Source: J005 sp964613235
Lineage (GTDB): Bacteria > Pseudomonadota > Zetaproteobacteria > Mariprofundales > Mariprofundaceae
Reading direction: 5' to 3'
DNA length: 25,497 bases
Assembly: GCA_964613235.1 (NCBI GenBank)
Contig: CAZTGM010000025.1
Coordinates: 1 to 25,497, forward strand
Position numbers and translations under genes: made by a program. The notes under the pieces were generated by a model. It was not told the origin of the DNA. It did not search any database and worked only from the letters and a program-made list of their open reading frames with translations. Shown one piece after another: positions 7,394 through 15,154 of the stretch (within the stretch, counting starts at the first letter, position 1; every line of letters starts with the position of its first letter).

Positions 7394-9250
7394 ATGCCCG
7401 TTTATCGTTCCCGTACCACAACCCATGGCCGTAACATGGCCGGCGCTCGTTCACTATGGCGTGCAACCGGCATGAAAGACGATGATTTTGACAAGCCGAT
7501 CATCGCCGTTGTCAATTCGTTTACCCAGTTTGTGCCTGGTCATGTGCATCTGAAAGATGTCGGCCAGATGGTCGCACGCGAAATCGAAGCTGCAGGTGGC
7601 GTGGCTAAGGAATTCAACACCATTGCCGTGGATGATGGCATTGCCATGGGGCATGGCGGCATGCTGTATTCTTTGCCCAGTCGCGAGATCATCGCCGACT
7701 CGGTGGAATATATGGTCAATGCGCATTGTGCTGATGCGATGATCTGTATCTCCAATTGCGACAAGATCACACCGGGCATGCTCATGGCGGCATTGCGGCT
7801 GAATATTCCCGCTGTATTTGTTTCCGGCGGCCCGATGGAGGCGGGCAAGGTCACGCTGCACAATCGCGAGAAGCACCTCGATCTCGTCGATGCCATGGTG
7901 ATGGCGGCGGATCCGAACGAAACGGATGCGGATGTGATGGCGGTGGAACGCTCGGCCTGTCCGACCTGTGGCTCCTGCTCAGGCATGTTTACGGCCAATT
8001 CGATGAACTGTCTGGCCGAAGCACTGGGGCTGGCCTTACCCGGCAACGGTTCGTTGCTGGCCACCCATGCCGATCGTCGCGAACTGTTTCTGAAGGCGGC
8101 GCGTCTGATCGTGGATAATACCCGCGCATGGTATGAACAGGAGGATGCTTCGGTGCTTCCGCGTTCGGTGGCAACGTTTGAGGCCTTTGAAAATGCCATG
8201 GCGCTGGATATTGCGATGGGCGGTTCAACCAATACGGTACTGCACCTGCTGGCTTGTGCGCAGGAAGCCGAGGTTGATTTCACGATGCAGGATATCGATC
8301 GCCTGAGCCGCAAGATCCCGAACATCTGTAAAGTGGCGCCGGCCGTACAACACTATCATATGGAAGATGTACATCGCGCTGGTGGTGTCATCGGTATTCT
8401 TGCCGAACTGGATCGTGCAGGTCTGTTGCATACGCACGTGCCCACCGTGCATGCGGGTACACTGGCCAATGCAATTGCGGTATGGGATGTTATGAAGCCG
8501 GAAAACGAAGAGGCGCATCACCTGTTCCGTGCCGCCCCCGGCGGGATTCCGACTCAGGAGGCCTTTTCCCAGGCCGAACGCTGGAAAACGCTTGATGTCG
8601 ATCGCGAAAATGGCTGCATTCGTGATGTCGAACATGCCTATTCGCAGGAAGGTGGCCTGGCCGTGCTCTACGGCAATATTGCCAAGCGCGGCTGTATTGT
8701 GAAAACGGCCGGCGTGGATGAATCCATCTGGCAGTTCACCGGGCGGGCACGGGTATACGAATCGCAGGAGGATGCCGTTTCGGCCATTCTCAACGATCGG
8801 ATTGTGGCCGGAGATGTGGTTATTATTCGCTATGAAGGTCCGAAGGGCGGGCCGGGTATGCAGGAAATGCTTTATCCGACTTCGTATCTGAAATCGAAGG
8901 GCCTTGGCAAATCCTGTGCATTATTGACTGATGGTCGTTTTTCCGGTGGCACCTCCGGCCTGTCCATCGGCCATGCTTCGCCGGAAGCCGCGGAAGGTGG
9001 CGCCATTGGCCTGATCGAGGAGGGCGATACCATCGTCATCGATATTCCGGCGCGCAGCATTCAGCTGGATGTCAGTGATGAAGAATTGCGCCGGCGCAGG
9101 ATCGCCATGGAGTCGCGAGGGGCAGATGCATGGAAACCGCTGGCTCGCGAGCGCAGCGTGTCCAAAGCCTTGCAGGCATATGCAGCATTGACGACATCCG
9201 CCGATCGTGGCGGCGTGCGAGACTTGGAGCAATTGCATTCAGGTGTCTGA
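7394..9250 (+). CDS. ilvD: Dihydroxy-acid dehydratase
   Basis: IlvD dehydrates 2,3-dihydroxy-3-methyl acids to the 2-oxo acids that become valine and isoleucine. It uses an iron-sulfur cluster and Mg2+. The 618-residue product from ATG 7394 matches the family (about 616 in E. coli). GAGGTGAT at 7383-7390 is a good ribosome-binding site, and PVYRSRTTTHGRNMAGAR is a typical start, so I reject the longer frame that begins at 7259. Cluster cysteines appear in NCDKITPGM (C122) and CPTCGSCSGM (C189, C192, C195). DGRFSGGTSGLSIGHASPEAA is present near the C-terminus. The gene stands alone, between the divergent nadA and a terminator at 9282. Confidence 0.96.
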   Translation: MPVYRSRTTTHGRNMAGARSLWRATGMKDDDFDKPIIAVVNSFTQFVPGHVHLKDVGQMVAREIEAAGGVAKEFNTIAVDDGIAMGHGGMLYSLPSREIIADSVEYMVNAHCADAMICISNCDKITPGMLMAALRLNIPAVFVSGGPMEAGKVTLHNREKHLDLVDAMVMAADPNETDADVMAVERSACPTCGSCSGMFTANSMNCLAEALGLALPGNGSLLATHADRRELFLKAARLIVDNTRAWYEQEDASVLPRSVATFEAFENAMALDIAMGGSTNTVLHLLACAQEAEVDFTMQDIDRLSRKIPNICKVAPAVQHYHMEDVHRAGGVIGILAELDRAGLLHTHVPTVHAGTLANAIAVWDVMKPENEEAHHLFRAAPGGIPTQEAFSQAERWKTLDVDRENGCIRDVEHAYSQEGGLAVLYGNIAKRGCIVKTAGVDESIWQFTGRARVYESQEDAVSAILNDRIVAGDVVIIRYEGPKGGPGMQEMLYPTSYLKSKGLGKSCALLTDGRFSGGTSGLSIGHASPEAAEGGAIGLIEEGDTIVIDIPARSIQLDVSDEELRRRRIAMESRGADAWKPLARERSVSKALQAYAALTTSADRGGVRDLEQLHSGV

Positions 9251-9281
9251 TTCACTCCAAAACTGATGGTGAACAGTGATG

Positions 9282-9308
9282 AACGGCCGTGGGATCAGGG
9301 CCGTTTTT
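9282..9308 (+). terminator. Rho-independent terminator after ilvD
   Basis: A 7-bp inverted repeat, AACGGCC (9282-9288) and GGCCGTT (9299-9305), surrounds a 10-base loop. It runs into five consecutive Ts. It lies 31 bases after the ilvD stop and separates ilvD from the heat-shock gene. Confidence 0.8.
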
Positions 9309-9338
9309 GTTTCCGGACGCACTGCTTTATGGCATCCC

Positions 9339-9369
9339 CTTGAAATCGCAGACCGGCATATCTACATAG
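9339..9369 (+). promoter_or_regulatory. Sigma-32-like heat-shock promoter for the Hsp20 gene
   Basis: CCCCTTGAAA ends at 9345, and CTTGAAA (9339-9345) matches the sigma-32 -35 consensus exactly. After a 16-base spacer, CTACATAG (9362-9369) is a weaker match to the CCCCATNT -10. The spacer is slightly longer than the usual 13-15. Position is right: 48 bases before the start of a small heat-shock protein gene and downstream of the ilvD terminator. The -35 is convincing and the -10 less so. Confidence 0.55.
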
Positions 9370-9417
9370 CCTTTGCGGGACAGAACCGCAAAGCTATTGT
9401 GAAGGAGGAAACACACG

Positions 9418-9843
9418 ATGACACTGGTTCGTTGGTCACCATGGCAGGAACTGGAGGATATGCAGCGTTCGCTTACCCGTTTGCTGGACAGTGATGCTTC
9501 CGCCACATCGGAACGCGGATCGTGGTTGCCGGCTGTGGATGTGCGGGAAACGAAAGAGGCACTGATCATCCATGCCGAGTTACCTGGCATCGACAAGGAT
9601 GATATTCATGTCGAAGTGCATGAAGGCCGCCTGACCCTGTCCGGTGAACGCAAATATGAAAAAGAAATCGATGAGGAAAATGTGCACCGGATTGAACGGG
9701 CCTATGGCAAGTTCTCGCGCAGTTTCAGCCTGCCTCGCGATGTAGATACCAATGCCGTTAATGCATCGATGAATAACGGTGTGCTGGAAATCTGCCTGCC
9801 GAAGAAAGAAACCGCCAAACCGAAATCGATTACGATTAAATAA
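9418..9843 (+). CDS. Hsp20 / alpha-crystallin family small heat-shock protein
   Basis: Small heat-shock proteins are ATP-independent holdases that bind unfolding proteins in the cytoplasm. The 141-residue product has an N-terminal arm, TLVRWSPWQELEDMQRSL. The alpha-crystallin domain begins at about residue 40 (LPAVDVRETKEALIIHAELPG), followed by VEVHEGRLTLSGER and a terminal NGVLEICLPKKE with the usual short C-terminal tail. AGGAGG at 9403-9408 gives a strong ribosome-binding site for ATG 9418. The gene is monocistronic, with a sigma-32-like promoter upstream (9339-9369) and a terminator downstream (9865-9888). Confidence 0.95.
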   Translation: MTLVRWSPWQELEDMQRSLTRLLDSDASATSERGSWLPAVDVRETKEALIIHAELPGIDKDDIHVEVHEGRLTLSGERKYEKEIDEENVHRIERAYGKFSRSFSLPRDVDTNAVNASMNNGVLEICLPKKETAKPKSITIK

Positions 9844-9864
9844 GTGCGTATTCGTACCTGATAG

Positions 9865-9888
9865 GGGCCGCTGTTATGCGGCCCTTTT
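9865..9888 (+). terminator. Rho-independent terminator after the Hsp20 gene
   Basis: GGGCCGC (9865-9871) and GCGGCCC (9878-9884) form a perfect 7-bp GC-rich stem with a 6-base loop, followed by TTTT. It starts 22 bases after the stop codon. The longest reading frame of the next gene begins inside this hairpin, which argues for a later start for that gene. Confidence 0.85.
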
Positions 9889-9911
9889 GCATGCTGGAAA
9901 GCATGAGCTGC

Positions 9912-10901
9912 ATGCGTCACACTCCGGCCATGCTGGAAATGTCCCGTTTGTCATTATCGGTTGCGATGCAGGGGGCTTGGGTGCAGGCCGTTTCCGATGT
10001 GTCGTTGCAGCTTCGCCCTGGCCGCATTCTCGGCCTGGTAGGGGAGTCGGGTTGCGGCAAATCATTAACGGCACAGGCATTTCTGCGCCTGGGCGAATAT
10101 CAGGGTGTGCGCCGCGATCGCGGTGACATTCTGTTGGATGGCGAGAGCCTGTTCGCCATGGACGCATCTCGCCTGCAGGCCATTCGCGGTGGGCGCATTG
10201 CGATGATTTTTCAGGAGCCGATGACAGCGCTGAATCCCGTGTTTTCCATCGGCAGTCAGTTGATGGAGGTGATTCGATTGCATCTGCCACTGGACAAGCG
10301 GCAGGCAAGAGAGCGGGCGTTGGAGTTACTGGCCGGTGTTGGTCTGGAAGATGGCGCATCCCTGCTCAAGGCTTATCCGGATGCCTTGTCCGGCGGCATG
10401 CGTCAGCGTGTACTCATTGCCATGGCCATGTCGGCTGATCCGGATTATATCCTGGCCGATGAGCCGACAACGGCACTGGATGTGTCTGTACAGACACGCA
10501 TCGTTGCGCTGCTGCGTCAGCAACAACGTCAGCGGGAACTGGGCATGTTGCTGGTGACGCATGATTTCGGGCTGGTGGCCGAAATGTGCGATGATGTGGC
10601 GGTCATGTATGCCGGTCAGATTGTCGAAGCGGCTTCGGTAACGGATATCTTCGATCGACCGGCCCATCCGTATACGCGCGCACTGATGGCCTGTCGGCCG
10701 GAAGCCGTACCGTATGGCCAGGCTCTGGCTGTTATTCCCGGTCAGGTGCCGCCGCCGGGCCAATGGGGCGACGGCTGTCGTTTCGCACCTCGCTGTGCAT
10801 TCGCCGATGCGCACTGCTCGCAGCAGGTGGCGCTTGGGTCCTGGCAGGAAGATCACCATTGCGCTCGCTGCGTGCATGCGGACAAGGTGGTGGCGGCATG
10901 A
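9912..10901 (+). CDS. Oligopeptide/dipeptide ABC transporter ATPase (OppD/DppD type)
   Basis: This is the first of two ATPases that would power an Opp/Dpp-type peptide or nickel importer. Visible motifs are Walker A GLVGESGCGKS, Q-loop IFQEPMTALNP, signature LSGGMRQRVLIA, Walker B YILADEPTTALD and the switch histidine VTHDF. The C-terminal oligopeptide-transporter extension includes HPYTRALM and the cysteine motif CRFAPRCAFADAHC, which binds an iron-sulfur cluster in some homologues. In-frame starts exist at 9876 (inside the terminator stem), 9903, 9912 and 9930. I chose 9912 for its spacing from GGAAAG at 9896-9901, with low certainty. Its stop overlaps the start of the partner ATPase (ATGA). 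No permease or binding protein is adjacent. Confidence 0.92.
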   Translation: MRHTPAMLEMSRLSLSVAMQGAWVQAVSDVSLQLRPGRILGLVGESGCGKSLTAQAFLRLGEYQGVRRDRGDILLDGESLFAMDASRLQAIRGGRIAMIFQEPMTALNPVFSIGSQLMEVIRLHLPLDKRQARERALELLAGVGLEDGASLLKAYPDALSGGMRQRVLIAMAMSADPDYILADEPTTALDVSVQTRIVALLRQQQRQRELGMLLVTHDFGLVAEMCDDVAVMYAGQIVEAASVTDIFDRPAHPYTRALMACRPEAVPYGQALAVIPGQVPPPGQWGDGCRFAPRCAFADAHCSQQVALGSWQEDHHCARCVHADKVVAA

Positions 10902-11860
10902 GTCATGTGCTGGAGTTACGACAGGTAGATAAAACCTTTCGTTCATCAGGTCTGTTAACCGCGGATACACGCATAAAACATGCGGTATGTCAGCTTTCGT
11001 TATCGCTGAAAGCCGGCGAAACACTGGCTATTGTCGGCGAATCGGGCAGCGGTAAATCGACGACGGCACGCATCGCCATGCGTCTGTTGGCAGCGGATCG
11101 CGGCGAAGTGTGGTGGCTGAGTGAGAATGTCTCGATGCTTGGCCAGCGTGCCCTGCGGGCCAGACGCCGGCATATCCAGATGGTGTTTCAGGATCCGTTC
11201 GCCAGCCTGAATCCACGCATGAAAATCTGGCAGACCGTGGCCGAAGGCCTGCGCGTGCATCAGCCTGGCCTGACACGCGCGCAATTGCGTCAGCGGGTGG
11301 CGGATGTGCTGGCACAGTGCGGTCTGGATGCGGCCATGATGGATCGTTATCCGCATCAGTTCTCCGGTGGTCAGCGTCAGCGTATCGGTATTGCACGCAG
11401 CCTGATTGTCGAACCCTCCATGCTGGTGCTTGATGAACCCGTATCGGCGCTGGATGTATCCGTGCAGGCGCAAATCCTGAATCTGCTGCACGATATTCAA
11501 AAGCAACATGATCTGGCCTATCTGTTTATTTCGCACGATTTATCTGTGGTGCAGCATGTCGCCGAGCGGGTGATGGTGATGTTTGCCGGCCGTGTGGTTG
11601 AGGAAGGCTTTGTGGATACGCTGTTCCATCATCCAGCTCATCCGTACACGCGAGCACTGGTCAATGCTCGACCGATTGTACATCCGGACCAGAGACAGGC
11701 ACGAGCTGTACCTGAAGAGCGGGGGGAACAGCCGGCGGATGAGGGTTGCCCTTATCGCCTGCGTTGCCCGCGGGCAATTGCCGGTTGCGCTTCATTCGAT
11801 GGCGTACTGCAAGGCGAAACGCATAAGGTGGCCTGTCTGAACCCTTTGACTTATGAGTGA
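10898..11860 (+). CDS. Oligopeptide/dipeptide ABC transporter ATPase (OppF/DppF type)
   Basis: This is the partner ATPase of the gene before it. The 320-residue product has Walker A AIVGESGSGKST, Q-loop VFQDPFASLNP, signature FSGGQRQRIGIA, Walker B MLVLDEPVSALD and switch histidine ISHDL, then the C-terminal oligopeptide domain (HPYTRALV, CPYRLRCPRAIAGC). The start ATG 10898 overlaps the previous stop (ATGA), so I reject the longer frame from 10763, which lies inside the upstream gene. Its own last 8 bases overlap the start of the DinG-like helicase gene. The permease genes must lie elsewhere. A family-5 binding protein is encoded at 19542-21206, but whether it serves these ATPases is inference. 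Confidence 0.92.
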   Translation: MSHVLELRQVDKTFRSSGLLTADTRIKHAVCQLSLSLKAGETLAIVGESGSGKSTTARIAMRLLAADRGEVWWLSENVSMLGQRALRARRRHIQMVFQDPFASLNPRMKIWQTVAEGLRVHQPGLTRAQLRQRVADVLAQCGLDAAMMDRYPHQFSGGQRQRIGIARSLIVEPSMLVLDEPVSALDVSVQAQILNLLHDIQKQHDLAYLFISHDLSVVQHVAERVMVMFAGRVVEEGFVDTLFHHPAHPYTRALVNARPIVHPDQRQARAVPEERGEQPADEGCPYRLRCPRAIAGCASFDGVLQGETHKVACLNPLTYE

Positions 11861-13721
11861 TTTTCAGGCGCAGGTTTTGCGCGATTTCGAGCATGGATTG
11901 AATGGTGAACTGGAAGGTTACTGCAGGCGTCAGGAACAGATTCACCTGGCACAGGAAATTGCCGAAACGATGAGCGATATGTCCGTGCTGTTGGCCGAGG
12001 CGGAAACGGGTACGGGTAAAACACTGGCCTATCTGGTGCCAGCACTGCGCTCGGACCAGCGTATTGTTATTTCTACACATACCAGGGCTTTGCAGGATCA
12101 GCTTGTGCATCGCGATCTGCCGGCTGTACAGCAGGCATTGGGTATTCGCCGGCGCGTATGCCTGTTGAAAGGCAGGACCAATTATCTGTGCCCGGCACGG
12201 CTGAACATGCACCTGGCGCAGGGCACGTTGGCTCTGTGGGAACAGAAGTCGTTATTGCAGGTGCAGCAGTGGTCGCAGAAAAGTCGTGATGGTGATCTCT
12301 CCGGGCTGTCTTTTGATCCATTTGCCAAAGGCATTGGCGCCATGGTGACGGCCACGGCTGAGCAGTGCAAAGGTTCGAAGTGCGGTGAATTCGAGCGTTG
12401 TCCGTTGATGCAGGCGCGACGCAAGGCGCAGGGCGCCGATATTGTCGTCACCAATCACAGTCTGTTGCTGGCCGATGCGGCGCTGAAATCCGGTGATTAC
12501 GGCGAGGTGCTGCCGGAATTCGAGGTATATATACTCGATGAGGCACATGCCTTGCCGCAGCTGGCCTGCCAGCACTTCGGTATCCTGCTGACACAGAAAC
12601 GTTTTATTCAATGGTTTAACGACATGCAGACCATACTCGATGAACTGGGCGACGAGGTGGAACTGAAGACACAGCTGTTGTCCCTGTTTGAATCCCTGCT
12701 GGCTGCCTATCGTCATAATGATTTGAAAGGTGTCAGGGAGCATTGGCGGGATGTTTTGCAATACGCGGAAACACGGGCCATGCGCAATGACGACCTGCAG
12801 CGCCTGTTTGAGCGGGCACAGCAGATCGATCAGGAACTGGCCATGGTGCTGCAGCCGGAAGCAGGCTTTGTCGGCTGGAGCGAAGGCGAAAATGAGCAGC
12901 GAAGGCATATCGTAGCTCCGGTAGAAACCGGGCCGGTACTCAATCGCTATTTATGGGACAAGCCGGCGGCATTCGTATTGTTATCGGCCACGTTGCGTGT
13001 TTCCGGTCGTTTCGGTTATACACGTCATCGCTTCGGTCTGGCGGAAGCGCGAGAGGCTTTTCATCCTTCGCCATTTGATTATGAACGCCAGTCGCTGATT
13101 TATTTGCCAAAACATCTTTCGGATACGCGCTCACCTGCCGGTATGGCCCGGCTGGCCGATGAAATGGAAGCGCTGATTCGTGCGGCACAGGGGCGTGCTT
13201 TTGTGCTCTTCACGGCCTGGGATACCTTGCGTCAGGTGGGGCAACAGCTGAAACAGCGACTGCCCTGGCATGTGTTGCTGCAGGGCGAGAGCGGTAGCCG
13301 GGATGCCATTCTGGAAACTTTTCGCTCCGATACGCATTCCGTGCTGTGCGGTACGCGCAGCTTCTGGGAGGGAGTGGACGTGCCTGGTGAGTCATTAAGC
13401 CTGGTCATCATTGATCGCGTTCCGTTTGCGCCACCGGCCGATCCTTTGTTGCAGGCGCGCATGCAACATTGCGAGGCCGGGGGCGGACAGCCATTTACGG
13501 ATATTCAGTTGCCCGAAGCCATTGCGGCCTTACGTCAGGGTGTTGGTCGTCTGATTCGCACGGAACATGATCGCGGTGTGATCGCGCTGCTGGATTCACG
13601 CCTGTATCAGCGCAGTTATGGTCGGGAAATCGCGCGCAACCTGCCTGCAGCACCGATCACGCCGGAACTGGGCGATGTGCAGCGGTTTTTCACTGTCTCC
13701 GAAGCATCCCTTAGTAGTTGA
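11853..13721 (+). CDS. DinG/YoaA-type ATP-dependent DNA helicase with Fe-S domain
   Basis: This is a superfamily 2, XPD-like 5'-3' helicase, a family that unwinds forked DNA or R-loops and helps in repair and replication restart. The 622-residue product has Walker A AEAETGTGKT (48-57), motif Ia STHTRALQDQL, four probable [4Fe-4S] cysteines (C113, C172, C177, C183), DEAH box LDEAH (228-232), and late motifs FWEGVDVPGESL and GVGRLIRTEHDRG. Its length is nearer YoaA (about 636) than E. coli DinG (about 716). The ATG lies inside the end of the upstream ABC ATPase gene (8-base overlap), an odd partner. The 3' end overlaps the convergent cysteine-rich gene by 11 bases. Confidence 0.92.
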   Translation: MSDFQAQVLRDFEHGLNGELEGYCRRQEQIHLAQEIAETMSDMSVLLAEAETGTGKTLAYLVPALRSDQRIVISTHTRALQDQLVHRDLPAVQQALGIRRRVCLLKGRTNYLCPARLNMHLAQGTLALWEQKSLLQVQQWSQKSRDGDLSGLSFDPFAKGIGAMVTATAEQCKGSKCGEFERCPLMQARRKAQGADIVVTNHSLLLADAALKSGDYGEVLPEFEVYILDEAHALPQLACQHFGILLTQKRFIQWFNDMQTILDELGDEVELKTQLLSLFESLLAAYRHNDLKGVREHWRDVLQYAETRAMRNDDLQRLFERAQQIDQELAMVLQPEAGFVGWSEGENEQRRHIVAPVETGPVLNRYLWDKPAAFVLLSATLRVSGRFGYTRHRFGLAEAREAFHPSPFDYERQSLIYLPKHLSDTRSPAGMARLADEMEALIRAAQGRAFVLFTAWDTLRQVGQQLKQRLPWHVLLQGESGSRDAILETFRSDTHSVLCGTRSFWEGVDVPGESLSLVIIDRVPFAPPADPLLQARMQHCEAGGGQPFTDIQLPEAIAALRQGVGRLIRTEHDRGVIALLDSRLYQRSYGREIARNLPAAPITPELGDVQRFFTVSEASLSS

Positions 13722-14421
13722 TTGTTTTGTTATACAGCCACCAGCCACCGCAGGCGATCTGGTCGCCGCGCGGGCTTTTACGACATTCGCTGGTTTTGCC
13801 GCCACAGGCCACGCGTGTGCCTGAAGGGCTGGATTTACAGTAATTGGCTTCGCCGCCGCAGGCAATGTCGTTGCCATCCATGCTTTGCATACAGTAATCG
13901 GCTTTGCCACCACAGGCTGCATGTGTGCCATCGGTGCTGTTGGCGCAATAGGTTGCCGCACCACCGCAGGCCACCAGATGCCCGTCCAGCGTGGAGGCGC
14001 ACTCTTTGGCCTTGCCACCACAGGCGATTTGGGTGCCATCCTTATTTTTCTTGCAGTAATTGGCTTCGCCGCCACAGGCAACCTTGCTGCCGTCGATATT
14101 GATCATGCAATAATCGGCCTTGCCGCCACAGGCCACATCCAGACCATCCTCGCTGCGCAGGCAGTAATTGGCTTCACCGCCGCAGGCCACACCCTTGATG
14201 CCTACTTTGCATTCTTTGGCCATGCCACCGCAGGCCACGCCATGCGGGGAGATGTGGCAGTAATTGGCCATGCCGCCACATTTCACCTGTGTGCCATCGG
14301 AAATGCAAAAGTCCGAGTCACTGCCGCAGACGGTCACCTTGCCATCAAGGATTTTTTCGCATGCCTGTACAGACGTGGGCAATAGAAATAGCAGCATCAA
14401 CAGGGTTTTGAGTAATGGCAC
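13711..14421 (-). CDS. Secreted cysteine-rich tandem-repeat protein, unknown function
   Basis: I do not recognise this 236-residue protein. GTG 14421 is chosen as start because GGAGGGA (14433-14427) sits at ideal spacing and a clean signal peptide follows (MPLLKTLLMLLFLLPTSVQA, cut before C21). The residue at -2 of that Cys is Gln, so a lipoprotein box is unlikely. The mature part is almost entirely repeats of 16-18 residues with the pattern DGxxVACGGxAxYC: eleven complete C-X6-C units plus a final half unit, about 24 cysteines in all. It ends WWLYNKTINY. The even, regular cysteines suggest a disulfide-stacked or metal-binding periplasmic or extracellular rod, but that is inference. It is monocistronic, divergent from thpR and convergent with the helicase gene. 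Confidence 0.8.
   Translation of the reverse strand: MPLLKTLLMLLFLLPTSVQACEKILDGKVTVCGSDSDFCISDGTQVKCGGMANYCHISPHGVACGGMAKECKVGIKGVACGGEANYCLRSEDGLDVACGGKADYCMINIDGSKVACGGEANYCKKNKDGTQIACGGKAKECASTLDGHLVACGGAATYCANSTDGTHAACGGKADYCMQSMDGNDIACGGEANYCKSSPSGTRVACGGKTSECRKSPRGDQIACGGWWLYNKTINY
13742..14338 (-). repeat. Coding tandem repeat (about 48-54 bp units) in the cysteine-rich gene
   Basis: About twelve imperfect direct repeats, marked on the plus strand by the recurring GCCACCGCAGGC-like core, encode the C-X6-C units. The units ending in Glu-Cys (codons near 14210, 13998 and 13782) recur every fourth unit, so there is a second period of about 212-216 bp. Codon choices have drifted between units, which suggests old duplications kept by selection on the protein rather than a recent expansion. 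Confidence 0.85.
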
Positions 14422-14503
14422 GATGGTCCCTCCACGACAGATAACAGAACGCTTATTTATTGGATAAAATGGCTGGAATGTCAACCTGCATGCATCCTTG
14501 TGC

Positions 14504-14563
14504 TTGAATATTGGACTGCGAATTTCTACGTTTCATAAGCCATGTGCGAATCGTACATGTACG
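14504..14563 (+). promoter_or_regulatory. Promoter/operator region of the thpR-recA operon
   Basis: A weak sigma-70-like pair, TTGGAC (14511-14516), 17-base spacer and CATAAG (14534-14539), lies upstream of thpR. An alternative pair starts with TTGAAT at 14504. Just downstream is an imperfect 19-bp palindrome, CATGTGCGA-A-TCGTACATG (14541-14559), with one mismatched pair. Overlapping it is a perfect 12-bp palindrome, CGTACATGTACG (14552-14563), which touches the ribosome-binding site. The half-site TGTRCGA is shared with the palindrome at the lexA start, so this is a candidate LexA operator. Confidence 0.45.
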
Positions 14564-14574
14564 GAGGCAAAACG

Positions 14575-15153
14575 ATGAGGCTGTTTGTGGCGCTGGACAT
14601 CCCGTTTCATGTGCGCGAGGCGCTTGCTGAATGGTGGCAGGAGGCCGCCCTGGCTCTGGATGCAGATGACTGGCGCATGATGCCTGAACGCAACTGGCAT
14701 CTGACGCTGGCATTCTATGGCGACGTGAGCGGACAGGCATGCGATGCGTTAAGCGATGCCTTGCATGAGCATCTGCAGTTCTGTGCGCCGCCGAGGCTGC
14801 ATTTTTCGCACATCGGTATTTTTCCACGCCCAGCGAGGCCACGTACATGCTGGATCGGTGTGGAGGACAACAATTCGTCTGGCCGGCTGAAGCAACTTGC
14901 CCGTTGTTGCAGACAGGCCGGGCATGCTACGCTTCGCAAGCGCAGCGCAAGGGAGGAGCCTTTTCGCGGACATATCACGTTGGCCCGGGCCAGGGGCTAT
15001 CCGCCACCGTTCACGCCTGAGCAATGGCAGCATATGCCAGCTGTGCCGGTTGTGACATGGACGCCGATTCACCTGTGCCTGTTTCGCTCATGGTTGCGGC
15101 CTGAGGGCGCATATTACGCCTGCGTGGAAAAGTTTAATATCGAAGGGAGATAA
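14575..15153 (+). CDS. thpR: RNA 2',3'-cyclic phosphodiesterase (2'-5' RNA ligase family)
   Basis: ThpR belongs to the 2H phosphoesterase family. Bacterial members hydrolyse RNA 2',3'-cyclic phosphates and can ligate 2'-5' ends in vitro. The 192-residue product starts MRLFVALDIP and carries both catalytic tetrads, HLTL at 42-45 and HITL at 133-136. GGAGG at 14563-14567 fixes ATG 14575, so I reject the longer frame from 14542. The stop is one base before the recA ATG, and the recA ribosome-binding site lies inside the thpR end, so recA expression probably depends on this transcript. Placement directly before recA is known in several proteobacteria. Confidence 0.93.
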   Translation: MRLFVALDIPFHVREALAEWWQEAALALDADDWRMMPERNWHLTLAFYGDVSGQACDALSDALHEHLQFCAPPRLHFSHIGIFPRPARPRTCWIGVEDNNSSGRLKQLARCCRQAGHATLRKRSAREEPFRGHITLARARGYPPPFTPEQWQHMPAVPVVTWTPIHLCLFRSWLRPEGAYYACVEKFNIEGR

Positions 15154-15154
15154 T

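Noticed and set aside
7540..8325. 261-codon minus-strand frame inside ilvD
   Set aside because: It sits wholly within well-conserved ilvD sequence and its product is Ser/Ala/Arg-rich with no motifs.
12252..12908. 218-codon minus-strand frame within the helicase gene
   Set aside because: It is opposite the Fe-S and DEAH motifs of the helicase and has no independent coding evidence.
13742..14338. Regular 50-bp repeats considered as a CRISPR array
   Set aside because: The repeats are translated in frame, have no unique spacers between conserved copies, and vary by codon. No cas genes are near.
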